Positions 17,047 through 24,418 of a stretch of DNA of 64,000 bases are shown here, piece by piece (the stretch's first letter is position 1; every line of letters begins with the position of its first letter). The DNA lies in assembly GCF_021729035.1 (NCBI RefSeq), contig NZ_JAJSAP010000009.1:82578-146577 (forward strand). Reading direction: 5' to 3'. A program made the position numbers and the translations under genes. A model generated the notes under the pieces. That model did not search any database and was not told where the DNA came from. It saw only the letters and a program-made list of their open reading frames with translations. The DNA comes from Microbulbifer sediminum (GTDB taxonomy: Bacteria > Pseudomonadota > Gammaproteobacteria > Pseudomonadales > Cellvibrionaceae).

Positions 17047-18063
17047 ATGCAGGGAATTAGCGGTAAAGCTTGTGCGTTGGTTGCCGGCACCCGCCGGGGC
17101 GCGGTTTTGTGGCGCCTGTGGGCGGCGCTGGCATTGCTGTTGGCGTCCGGCGCCGGCCACGCCACCGAGGGCGGTATCGGTTACTACGTGCCCGGCTCCA
17201 TGGCCACCATGATCGACCGGGCGCCGGTGCAGGAGGGCTGGGTGATCAAGCCGCAGTACATGCACTACAGCGGCGATTTCGCCGCCGGGGCGGAAACCCC
17301 CATCGCCGGCCTGGTGGCGCTGGGGCTGGATGTGGAACTCGATGCCTTTGTGCCGGGCCTGCTGTATACCTTCGAGAAGAAAGTGCTGGGTGCCGACTAC
17401 ACCCTGGGCGCCTTCCCCTCCTGGGTGGATGTCACCGTCACCGGTACGGTGGAGACCCCGCTGGGCAATTTCAGCCGGCGGGATTCCGTGTCCGGGCTGG
17501 GCGACACCACCCTGGTGCCGGCGCTGATGGCCTGGGAGGACGACTGCTGGCAATACAATTTTGCCGCCTTTGCCCACGCGCCCACCGGCGACTACGAGGC
17601 CGGCCGGCTGGCGAACGAGGGGCTGAACTACTGGGCGCTGGACCTGGTGGGCGGCGCCGCCTACACCAACCCCGCCGCGGGCTTTAATTTCTCGGCGTTT
17701 GCCGGGGTGATGTTCAACGAGGAGAACGACGATACCAATTACCGCAGCGGCCGGCTGTTCCACCTGGACGCCAGTATCCAGCAGATGATCAAGGCCGGCA
17801 GCGGTTTCCTGACCCTGGGCCTGAACGGTTTCTGGGCCGACCAGATCAGCGACGACCGCAAGCCGGGCATCATTATCCAGGGGGACTTCAAGCAGCGCAC
17901 GGCGGGCATCGGCCCGGTGATTGGTTATATGGTGCCCAAGGGCAGCGAGAATTTCCTGGTGGAACTCAGCTGGCTGCCGGAACTGGATACCGAGAACACC
18001 CCGGAGGGGGATTATTTCTGGCTGAAGGTGGTGTACCAGTTCCAGCCGGGGGCAAACCGTTGA
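17047..18063 (+). CDS. SphA/MetA-pathway transporter-like outer-membrane protein
   Basis: About 338 residues when started at the ATG at 17047, which follows GGGGAAAG and opens a proper signal peptide (basic KACALVAGTRRG, then a hydrophobic stretch ending SGAGHA). The frame also opens at 16981 but inside the hairpin region. The mature protein begins ATEGGIGYYVPGSM and has alternating aromatic strands throughout, ending in an aromatic strand (FWLKVVYQF), as expected of a beta-barrel. The opening and the GDTTLVPALM and YEAGRLANEGLNYW segments match the transporter family first described in meta-cleavage phenol degradation (Phenol_MetA_deg). Cargo is unknown. Confidence 0.75.
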   Translation: MQGISGKACALVAGTRRGAVLWRLWAALALLLASGAGHATEGGIGYYVPGSMATMIDRAPVQEGWVIKPQYMHYSGDFAAGAETPIAGLVALGLDVELDAFVPGLLYTFEKKVLGADYTLGAFPSWVDVTVTGTVETPLGNFSRRDSVSGLGDTTLVPALMAWEDDCWQYNFAAFAHAPTGDYEAGRLANEGLNYWALDLVGGAAYTNPAAGFNFSAFAGVMFNEENDDTNYRSGRLFHLDASIQQMIKAGSGFLTLGLNGFWADQISDDRKPGIIIQGDFKQRTAGIGPVIGYMVPKGSENFLVELSWLPELDTENTPEGDYFWLKVVYQFQPGANR

Positions 18064-18107
18064 GGATGCGGGCACAATAGGCGCAGTGCCCAATCCATCA
18101 ACGGGGA

Positions 18108-18701
18108 ATGAATAAAAGCATGAAGAATATCTGTGTTTACTGCGGTTCCAGCCCCGGGCGCCTGCCCGAATACCGCCAGGCGGCCGAGGCGCTGGCGGCG
18201 GAGCTGGTGGCGCGGGATATCGGGCTGGTGTACGGCGGGGCCAGTATCGGCGTGATGGGCGCGGTGGCCGATGCGGTGCTGGCCGGCGGCGGCCGCGTGA
18301 CCGGCGTGATCCCCGAGGCCCTGGCGGTGCGCGAGGTGCCCCACCCCAATGTCACCCAGATGCATGTGGTGGGCTCCATGCACGAGCGCAAGGCGATGAT
18401 GGAGCAGCTCTCCGATGGCTTTATCGCCCTGCCCGGCGGCCTGGGCACCTTGGAAGAACTGTTCGAGATCCTCACCTGGGCGCAACTGGGCTTCCACCGC
18501 AAACCCTGCGGCCTGCTGGATGTGGCCGGCTACTTCCAGCACCTGGCCAGTTTCCTGGATCACTGCGTCAATGAACAGCTGCTGCAGCCCCAGTACCGCA
18601 ATATGCTGCTGGAGGCGGACACCCCCGCGGGCCTGCTGGCGAGGATGAACGACTACCAGCCGCCGGCGATGGACCAGCGCCTGACCCGCGACGAACTCTA
18701 G
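18108..18701 (+). CDS. LOG-family nucleoside monophosphate phosphoribohydrolase
   Basis: 197 residues, full length for the LOG (TIGR00730, lysine-decarboxylase-like Rossmann) family. Motifs: CVYCGSSPG (9-17), VYGGASIGVMG (41-51), MHERK (91-95) and the signature PGGLGTLEE (109-117), whose Gly-rich loop and Glu bind and cleave the N-glycosidic bond of AMP-type nucleotides. The reaction releases a base and ribose-5-phosphate. In bacteria it serves nucleotide turnover or cytokinin-like base release. Two starts are possible, 18108 and 18120; GGGGA lies closer to the ideal spacing for the second, so the N-terminus is uncertain by four residues. It is 44 bases downstream of the transporter gene, possibly in one operon. 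Confidence 0.85.
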   Translation: MNKSMKNICVYCGSSPGRLPEYRQAAEALAAELVARDIGLVYGGASIGVMGAVADAVLAGGGRVTGVIPEALAVREVPHPNVTQMHVVGSMHERKAMMEQLSDGFIALPGGLGTLEELFEILTWAQLGFHRKPCGLLDVAGYFQHLASFLDHCVNEQLLQPQYRNMLLEADTPAGLLARMNDYQPPAMDQRLTRDEL

Positions 18702-18714
18702 CCTGTGTTTAAAA

Positions 18715-18751
18715 TTCCCGGGCGGCCGCAACAGCGGGGCATGCCCGGGAA
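18715..18751 (+). terminator. GC-rich stem after the LOG gene
   Basis: TTCCCGGGC pairs with GCCCGGGAA around a 19-base loop, 14 bases after the LOG stop. No clear T-run follows, so this is a weak terminator or a transcript-stabilising stem. Confidence 0.35.
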
Positions 18752-19657
18752 AATTCCCGCTCGCTGGTAGCCCCGCTTATACACAGCTTTATGTGGGAGG
18801 GATTTTTACGCCCCAACTGCCTTGTGGTGTGGCAGGTTAGAAAGCACTTACTTCACAATCCCCCACAGGCCCCGCCGGCCCGGCAACCATGAAGGTTCGG
18901 TTACTAACACATTCGTTGGATAGATCTGTGAATAAGTTTTGAGTATCCCCCCGGAACCGCGTGGTTACTGGGCCGGGAAAAAACGTGTGAAAAAACAACG
19001 ATTTGCGGGTGACCCACGACAAGCACACCTACACAGCTAGCCGAACGAATGGACAAGAAAAGACCTTATAGCTCTGCTTGCAACATTCTTGCAGCGCTCA
19101 AAATTTGACCGGAAAATCAAAATCGAATCTAGCTATGTGTGCGGAAGCAACTGATTGTAAGCGCGGAGCCGAGCTCTATGTAGATCAATAGTCACTCCGC
19201 CTGCCCTCCCTAGTGATACGCCCCCTAGACTAACTTCAATAAGTTACTTATATAAGAGTGAAGTACAGTGCCAAGTCACTCAACCGATAAGCAAGCAATC
19301 TATTAATCTGGAAACTTGTCCGGGGCTCAGGCCCAGGAGTAGATAAAAACCTGCAGCGTGTACATCCAGTCCAACAGCTAATTAAAGGTTCAAGATTCAT
19401 TTTCATAGCATCTTCTCAGCCTACCGCCGCTAACACAAACACCCTCGCTTGACCCGAAAATTTCAAATTATCTCCAAGATAAATTCATGATTATCTTAAA
19501 CGAAGAAAAGAATTTTTACTTAAGAAATAAACTTACATTTTTTCGCGCCAACTTCTAGTCAAAGTAGTTTGCAGGCATTGCCTGGAAAAGTTTCGATTGA
19601 TAATTTCCAATCACCATCGGAGGTATTTATTAGTAACAACTAAAGCAAGGATGCTAC
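18752..19657. other. Intergenic stretch, no gene supported
   Basis: About 900 bases become steadily AT-richer towards the small secreted protein gene at 19658. No reading frame has both a ribosome binding site and plausible composition, and no tRNA or repeat was recognised. The last 150 bases (very AT-rich) probably hold the promoter of the 19658-21513 genes. Confidence 0.4.
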
Positions 19658-20242
19658 ATGTTTTACTTAAAAATATTTTTCACCTACAGGTTAAAAAATT
19701 CCAAAATACACTATCTAACCACATCTTCCGAAAGATTCCGCTTGCCTCTATCCGCCTGCATAATTTTATCAATTTTTTCCTTTCCCTCTGAGTCACTGGC
19801 CAACAATCATGAATGTGCTCCGCCAAAAATTATGGAGTGCATCAATGTTACCGGTTATCCCTTGCCTGCCTACGCACCACCAGCTTATTCTCCACCAGCT
19901 GGACCGATCGCCCCCTTCCCCAGACCACCGGCACGACCTATCTATCCTAAAAATAAAGATCAAAAAAACAAAAATAAAACCCGCAAGAAGGAGTGTATAA
20001 AAAAATATAGGAAGGCCGAAAGGAATTGCAAAAGAACTTATAAAGTATATGGTACAGGGTTGTGCCTTTATCCTTTTATTCAATTTGGAATCGGCGCATC
20101 CGGGAGACTACCAAAAGCATTTGTTGGAAGTGCAGAGACCGCATCAGGGGTCGGCGCAGCAGCATTCTGCACGACGCTATATGATAAAGCAGCTAATTGG
20201 TGCCAGAGACAAGCTAAACTTGCTATTAAGAGATGCAAGTAA
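19658..20242 (+). CDS. Small exported Pro- and Lys-rich protein
   Basis: 194 residues from an ATG with AAGGA six bases upstream. An unusually long basic N-terminal region (residues 1-28) precedes a hydrophobic core (RLPLSACIILSIFSF) and a likely cut after ESLA. The mature part has a Pro-rich stretch (YPLPAYAPPAYSPP, then PFPRPPARPIYP), a strongly basic patch (KNKDQKNKNKTRKKE) and a Cys-containing domain (at least six Cys in the last 100 residues). This recalls cell-wall or DNA-associated exported proteins, but no family is recognised. Base composition is AT-rich compared with the flanks, as for the next two genes. Confidence 0.55.
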   Translation: MFYLKIFFTYRLKNSKIHYLTTSSERFRLPLSACIILSIFSFPSESLANNHECAPPKIMECINVTGYPLPAYAPPAYSPPAGPIAPFPRPPARPIYPKNKDQKNKNKTRKKECIKKYRKAERNCKRTYKVYGTGLCLYPFIQFGIGASGRLPKAFVGSAETASGVGAAAFCTTLYDKAANWCQRQAKLAIKRCK

Positions 20243-20261
20243 TCACTGAAGGAGTAGCAAA

Positions 20262-20531
20262 TTGAGAGATCAGCAAGTTGATTTTACCGAATTTCCAGCT
20301 GGCAAAGTCGGGAGTGAATCAGGCTCAAAGCAAACTGGCAGAAAAAAGGGGTATTACCTATTTATTATCCTATGGATAATAACGGTGCTTAGCTGGCTAA
20401 TAATTGACCACTATATCGCAAGCAGTGAAACTTTCAAATCTGAGGACAATTTTTTCCGCTATTTAAATGCTGCAATACACCTTATAACTCTTGGTTTTAA
20501 TTTACGCGCTCAGCTATCGAGTTTGGATTAA
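20262..20531 (+). CDS. Small membrane protein, TTG start
   Basis: 89 residues. The start is a TTG at 20262 preceded by AAGGAG at ideal spacing, and it is 19 bases after the previous stop, so both genes are likely one transcript. A polar N-terminus of about 30 residues is followed by one clear membrane helix (YYLFIILWIITVLSWLIID) and a weaker hydrophobic stretch near the C-terminus (AAIHLITLGF). No family recognised. The N-terminus is probably cytoplasmic because of the GRKKG just before the helix. Confidence 0.55.
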   Translation: MRDQQVDFTEFPAGKVGSESGSKQTGRKKGYYLFIILWIITVLSWLIIDHYIASSETFKSEDNFFRYLNAAIHLITLGFNLRAQLSSLD

Positions 20532-20628
20532 TGGATCCGACATCAGGGAATCGAAGCCCACGGGCATTTTAGTAATCTTATAGATAAACGTTCATAAGTA
20601 AGCTAAATAGGGAAGAGCCAGGAAGGCT

Positions 20629-21513
20629 ATGCTTTTTAATAGAATCGAGTTACTCAAGAAACGTGATTACGCACGTTATTTATCTCTTTTAGCTCTTCTT
20701 TTGGCACTGCTGTACACCATTAGTGCTACCTATTTAAAGCGACCCCACATTAATAGCACCCCTGAGAAAGCAGTCGAAGCCAATCATGTCCGCTCCGGTT
20801 TGGAACCTAGCCGCTCCTTAGACAACAAGACTATTGACGAAAGAAAGCATTCCCCTATCGAAATTCTTGATGCGCAAGAGTTATCAGTTCTAGAAGCCGA
20901 CTCGCAGCAGTGGAGGAGAAAACGGGGATACTTCAGCGAAGAGGAGCTGGGTCCCTATATGAGTTATGACCGGAAGACCCTTTGGAAACTCGCGAATCAG
21001 GGAGATTTAATCGCACTGGATCTTTGGGCGGAGACCCTTGACAGGGAGGGGTACGAAGAAGAAGCGATAGAAACCCGGCTTTTATCTGCCGCTTATGGAG
21101 CGACTGAACCACTGACAGAAATGGTCTCTATCTTCCGTACAAACCTCTGGTCCAATGACTTAAATGAAGATGATAGGGTGGTCAACCTTAAGTCAATGCT
21201 TGTCTACTCTGAAGTTGCCGCTATGCGAGGGGATCCGGAGGGAATTCTAGTGAGCCTGCATGAACTCCATAGAAGTGGCATTTCTCTTAGTGAGTCAGAG
21301 AAAAGGAATATTTCTTCTTCCGCGAAAGAAATTTACGACAGCCTTACCAAACAGAGAGAAGCGATTGGCCTCCCATCATTCGATAATTACACCGACCCTT
21401 TTGTTGAGCTTCAGTTTAGCTTTATGGTCCACCCGATACCGAACCCGAGTCAGTGGGCATCTAGCTATATCAATGAGGCCCCCCAGATGGTAATTACCAA
21501 TCCGGGGGAGTGA
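20629..21513 (+). CDS. Single-pass membrane protein with periplasmic helical domain
   Basis: 294 residues from an ATG with AGGAAGG upstream. A basic N-terminus (KKRDYARY) is followed by one membrane helix (LSLLALLLALLYTISA, about 18-33). A periplasmic part then contains paired helices such as LWKLANQGDLIALDLWAETL and the A-A-x-G-A and A-A-M-R-G-D-P-E-G segments reminiscent of Sel1/TPR repeats. No enzyme motif is seen. It may act as a scaffold with the two small genes upstream, all three being AT-rich; their shared role is unknown. Confidence 0.55.
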   Translation: MLFNRIELLKKRDYARYLSLLALLLALLYTISATYLKRPHINSTPEKAVEANHVRSGLEPSRSLDNKTIDERKHSPIEILDAQELSVLEADSQQWRRKRGYFSEEELGPYMSYDRKTLWKLANQGDLIALDLWAETLDREGYEEEAIETRLLSAAYGATEPLTEMVSIFRTNLWSNDLNEDDRVVNLKSMLVYSEVAAMRGDPEGILVSLHELHRSGISLSESEKRNISSSAKEIYDSLTKQREAIGLPSFDNYTDPFVELQFSFMVHPIPNPSQWASSYINEAPQMVITNPGE

Positions 21514-21577
21514 TTCACTGGGGGAAAACCTACTACCAGATAACACGTCGTGGTAGCTGTTCAGTTAACAATATTTG

Positions 21578-22756
21578 TCAATCTGCTTTTTCGGCTTTCC
21601 TTTCACTGTCCCCAGCATCATTATCTGTTGCCGTTTCATACGGCATCTGATCCGCATAGACATCCCAGTTATCCACCAGGGTGTTCACCACGCGGCTGCC
21701 CACGCGGTAGGCGCTTTCCAGCGCGATAGGCAGGCCGGCGTAGTCCTCGCCCTCGCTCAGCAGGCTCTCGGCGGCGGACATGCCCGGGTGCGGCACGGTG
21801 AAGTTGCTGGCGGTGCGCAGCACCATCAGGCGGTCGTAGTCGGCCTTGCCGGCGCGGTCCAGATAGAACAGGCTCTGCGCGGTGCCGGTGTCTTCCATGG
21901 CGGAGGAGACGAAGCTGCCCTGCCCCTCGGTCCAGTAGTCCACCCACTTGTTCGCCCACTGGTTCAGGTGCTCGCCGTGCCAGAAGGTCATGCCGGCCAG
22001 GTTGTCCCCTTTCATGACGAACGGCTTGCGCTGTGCCGCGGGGTACTCGTCCAGGTGCTCGCGGTTGGCGGCGATGGTGGGGTCGTCAGGCAGCTCGACG
22101 TCCCTGGTGAGCTGGTAGGCCCACTCGGTGAGTTCACCGTTGATATGGAATACCTCGCCCTGGTTGGGGGGACGCTTTTCCGGGTAGGGGCCCTTGCTGA
22201 AGAGCGGGAAGATGCCGGTGCTCCAGTCGGCCGGGATTTCGCGGCTGTCGATCTCGTGCATCAGGTCGCCGTCTACCAGCCACTCGGCCCAGGCGGCGGA
22301 GCCGATGGAGCCGTCGGCCGGGTCAAAGCCGGAAATGCCGGCCACCAACCAGTAGGCCTTGGTCAGGTCGAAGCGCGGGTCCAGGCCCAGCGCCATCACC
22401 GCCGAGGAGGCGCGGTTGGTGCCCATGCCGGTCACCATGCCCAGCACGCCGGTCTCCGGGTTCAGGTACAGGTCGTGGTGCGACTGCGGGAAGGGGAAGC
22501 GCTGGGTCAGTTGCTGGCGCTCTTTCCACAGCTGGAACTCGCCGGCGGTATCGCCCTGGTCCTCGCCGATCTCGAACATGTTCACCACCACCACCTTGAC
22601 CGGGATGGGTTCCTGCGCACTGGCGTCAGCAACCGAGCCGGCATCGCGCTGTTCGCAGGCGGCCAGGAACAGCAGGCCCAGCAGCAGCGGGATCAGTACC
22701 AGGGGTGATCGGATCGCCGTGTGGGCGAAACGGGCCGGGGAAAACTTTTTCAACAT
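21578..22756 (-). CDS. Purine nucleoside permease-family (NUP) lipoprotein
   Basis: About 392 residues from the ATG at 22756, preceded by AGAAGAG. The N-terminus is a lipoprotein signal: basic, hydrophobic LLLGLLFLAAC with Cys34 as lipid anchor. The rest matches the NUP family across its length: VVVVNMFEIGEDQGDTAGE, GTNRASSAVMALGLDPRFDL, YWLVAGISGFDP and the C-terminal NFTVPHPGMSA. NUP proteins have the fold of nucleoside phosphorylases, so this lipid-anchored form may bind or cleave purine nucleosides rather than act as a channel. It is 63 bases downstream of the adenosine deaminase gene and 2 kb from a TonB receptor, all on one strand, pointing to nucleoside uptake. Confidence 0.85.
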   Translation of the reverse strand: MLKKFSPARFAHTAIRSPLVLIPLLLGLLFLAACEQRDAGSVADASAQEPIPVKVVVVNMFEIGEDQGDTAGEFQLWKERQQLTQRFPFPQSHHDLYLNPETGVLGMVTGMGTNRASSAVMALGLDPRFDLTKAYWLVAGISGFDPADGSIGSAAWAEWLVDGDLMHEIDSREIPADWSTGIFPLFSKGPYPEKRPPNQGEVFHINGELTEWAYQLTRDVELPDDPTIAANREHLDEYPAAQRKPFVMKGDNLAGMTFWHGEHLNQWANKWVDYWTEGQGSFVSSAMEDTGTAQSLFYLDRAGKADYDRLMVLRTASNFTVPHPGMSAAESLLSEGEDYAGLPIALESAYRVGSRVVNTLVDNWDVYADQMPYETATDNDAGDSERKAEKAD

Positions 22757-22819
22757 CTTTTTCTCTTCTTGTGGTTGCATGCCGGGATCAGGATGCATAG
22801 GGGCTCTCTATTCAGCAGT

Positions 22820-24319
22820 TCAGTTGGCGGCGGTGACCGGGGTGGTGAATTCACACAGGCCATACCGTTTGCAGGTGAAGCTGTGGCTGCGGGGCACGAC
22901 ATCGCTGAGCGCGTGCACGCCGCGCTGCTCGAAGCGCTTGCGGAAGGCGTCGATGCGCACTTCGTAGTCCCGCAGCAGGCGGTCCCTGGTCTCCTTGTCC
23001 ACGAAGCTGTGGGCGAGGGAATTGCGGCCCAGGGCGACCAGCTCTTCCCAGGACAGGTTGAACTCCTTCACGGCGACGAAGTATTCGTCGGTCATGTTGG
23101 AATCCCACATGCCGCGGTCGTCGGTGGACAGCGCCACCGGGATGCCGGTGCGCAGGTACTCAGGAAACGGGTGCTGGCTGTAGTCGTCGACGTAATCCAG
23201 CAGCAGGTTGCTGATCAGGTTGATTTCCACCAGGTAGTCGCTGTTGCGCATCAGCAGCATGGTGTCCGGGTCGCTGATCAGGTTGACGCCGTGGCCGATG
23301 CGGCTGGCGCCCAGCAGCAGGGTGTCGCGCACGTGCTGGTTGGGCTCGTCCACCTCGCCGGCGTGGATGGCCAGCGGGATACCGGGAATCTCGCGGCGCA
23401 GCTTGCGCAGGGTGGGCAGGAAGCGCAGCGGGTGGCCCTTGTCGTTATCCTCGCGGCCGACAAAGTTGATGCCCACGAACAGGTCGCGGTGGCGGTCGAC
23501 GAATTTGTAGATCCACTCCAGGTCCTGCTCGGCGTTGTCGGTAAAGCGCAGCAGGTAGTACTGCATGCGCACGGTGACGCCGGTGGCGCGGGCATCCGGT
23601 TCCGCCAGCCGCGCGCGGAAGATATCGGCCACCGCGTCCGGCGCGTAGCTGCTGCCGTCGGGTTTCTGGTAATAGCGCGTGCCTTCCATGGTCTCCAGGT
23701 AGGCCAGGCCCTCGCGGGCGAAGGCCTGCATGTTGCGCACCAGCATCTCGGCGTTGATATGCGGGTTGCGGCCCAGGTCGTTGAGGCGCTGCCAGTGGGT
23801 CTGGAAGAATTCCTCGCGGCCCTCGTGCGCCTTGTCCAGGCGGATGCTGTCCAGCCAGGCGGCCTTCTCTTTCGCGTCGAGCGCTTCCAGCTTCTTGTAC
23901 TCGCCCTGCTCGCACTCGGACAGCTGCCGGTAGCTGGACTCCTGCAGGTTGCGGAAGTACATCAGGTAGGGCGCCATGCCGAACATGTTGCTGCCGTAAC
24001 CGGCGCAATTGTCGATACGCACGCGGGTGTAGTACTGGTAGCCGCCGTTCAGCTTCTGGTTGGTGGCCAGTTCATACCACCATTCGCTGAAGTTGGAGCC
24101 GGTGAGGTGGTTGTGCAGGTCGCCGCCCTTGGGCAGCGCATACAGGAAGCGGTAGAGGTCGGCATCGCTGGCCTCGGCCTTGAATTGCTCGAACCAGGTG
24201 TCGCTGGCACTGGCGGGCTGCCAGCAGAGGCACAGCAACAGGCTGGCCATCCAGGTCATGGCCGGCTTGCCGCGGCGTGTGGGAAGTTGGCGCTTGGGAC
24301 TGGTCTTGGGTCGGATCAT
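22820..24319 (-). CDS. Exported adenosine deaminase
   Basis: 499 residues, with a signal peptide (basic R/K-rich start, core MASLLLCLCWQPASA). The deaminase fold is full length: GGDLHNHLTGS (65-75; zinc ligands His69, His71), IPLAIHAGE (third His and the proton-shuttling Glu), RIGHGVNL and the fourth ligand segment LSTDDRGM. It resembles the secreted ADGF/CECR1-type rather than the shorter cytosolic Add, with long insertions after the first strand. It would convert adenosine or deoxyadenosine to inosine outside the cytoplasm. The ATG follows AAAGGCC. It sits between the NUP lipoprotein and the TonB receptor, consistent with scavenging of extracellular nucleosides. Confidence 0.85.
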   Translation of the reverse strand: MIRPKTSPKRQLPTRRGKPAMTWMASLLLCLCWQPASASDTWFEQFKAEASDADLYRFLYALPKGGDLHNHLTGSNFSEWWYELATNQKLNGGYQYYTRVRIDNCAGYGSNMFGMAPYLMYFRNLQESSYRQLSECEQGEYKKLEALDAKEKAAWLDSIRLDKAHEGREEFFQTHWQRLNDLGRNPHINAEMLVRNMQAFAREGLAYLETMEGTRYYQKPDGSSYAPDAVADIFRARLAEPDARATGVTVRMQYYLLRFTDNAEQDLEWIYKFVDRHRDLFVGINFVGREDNDKGHPLRFLPTLRKLRREIPGIPLAIHAGEVDEPNQHVRDTLLLGASRIGHGVNLISDPDTMLLMRNSDYLVEINLISNLLLDYVDDYSQHPFPEYLRTGIPVALSTDDRGMWDSNMTDEYFVAVKEFNLSWEELVALGRNSLAHSFVDKETRDRLLRDYEVRIDAFRKRFEQRGVHALSDVVPRSHSFTCKRYGLCEFTTPVTAAN

Positions 24320-24418
24320 TCTCGGCCTTTATCGTTCGGGATTGGTCCGGTGCTTACCGGTTGCCACACCCCGCGCACGGCAACTGCCGTGCGGGGGCGT
24401 AGCCGGGCCCGCAGTGGA

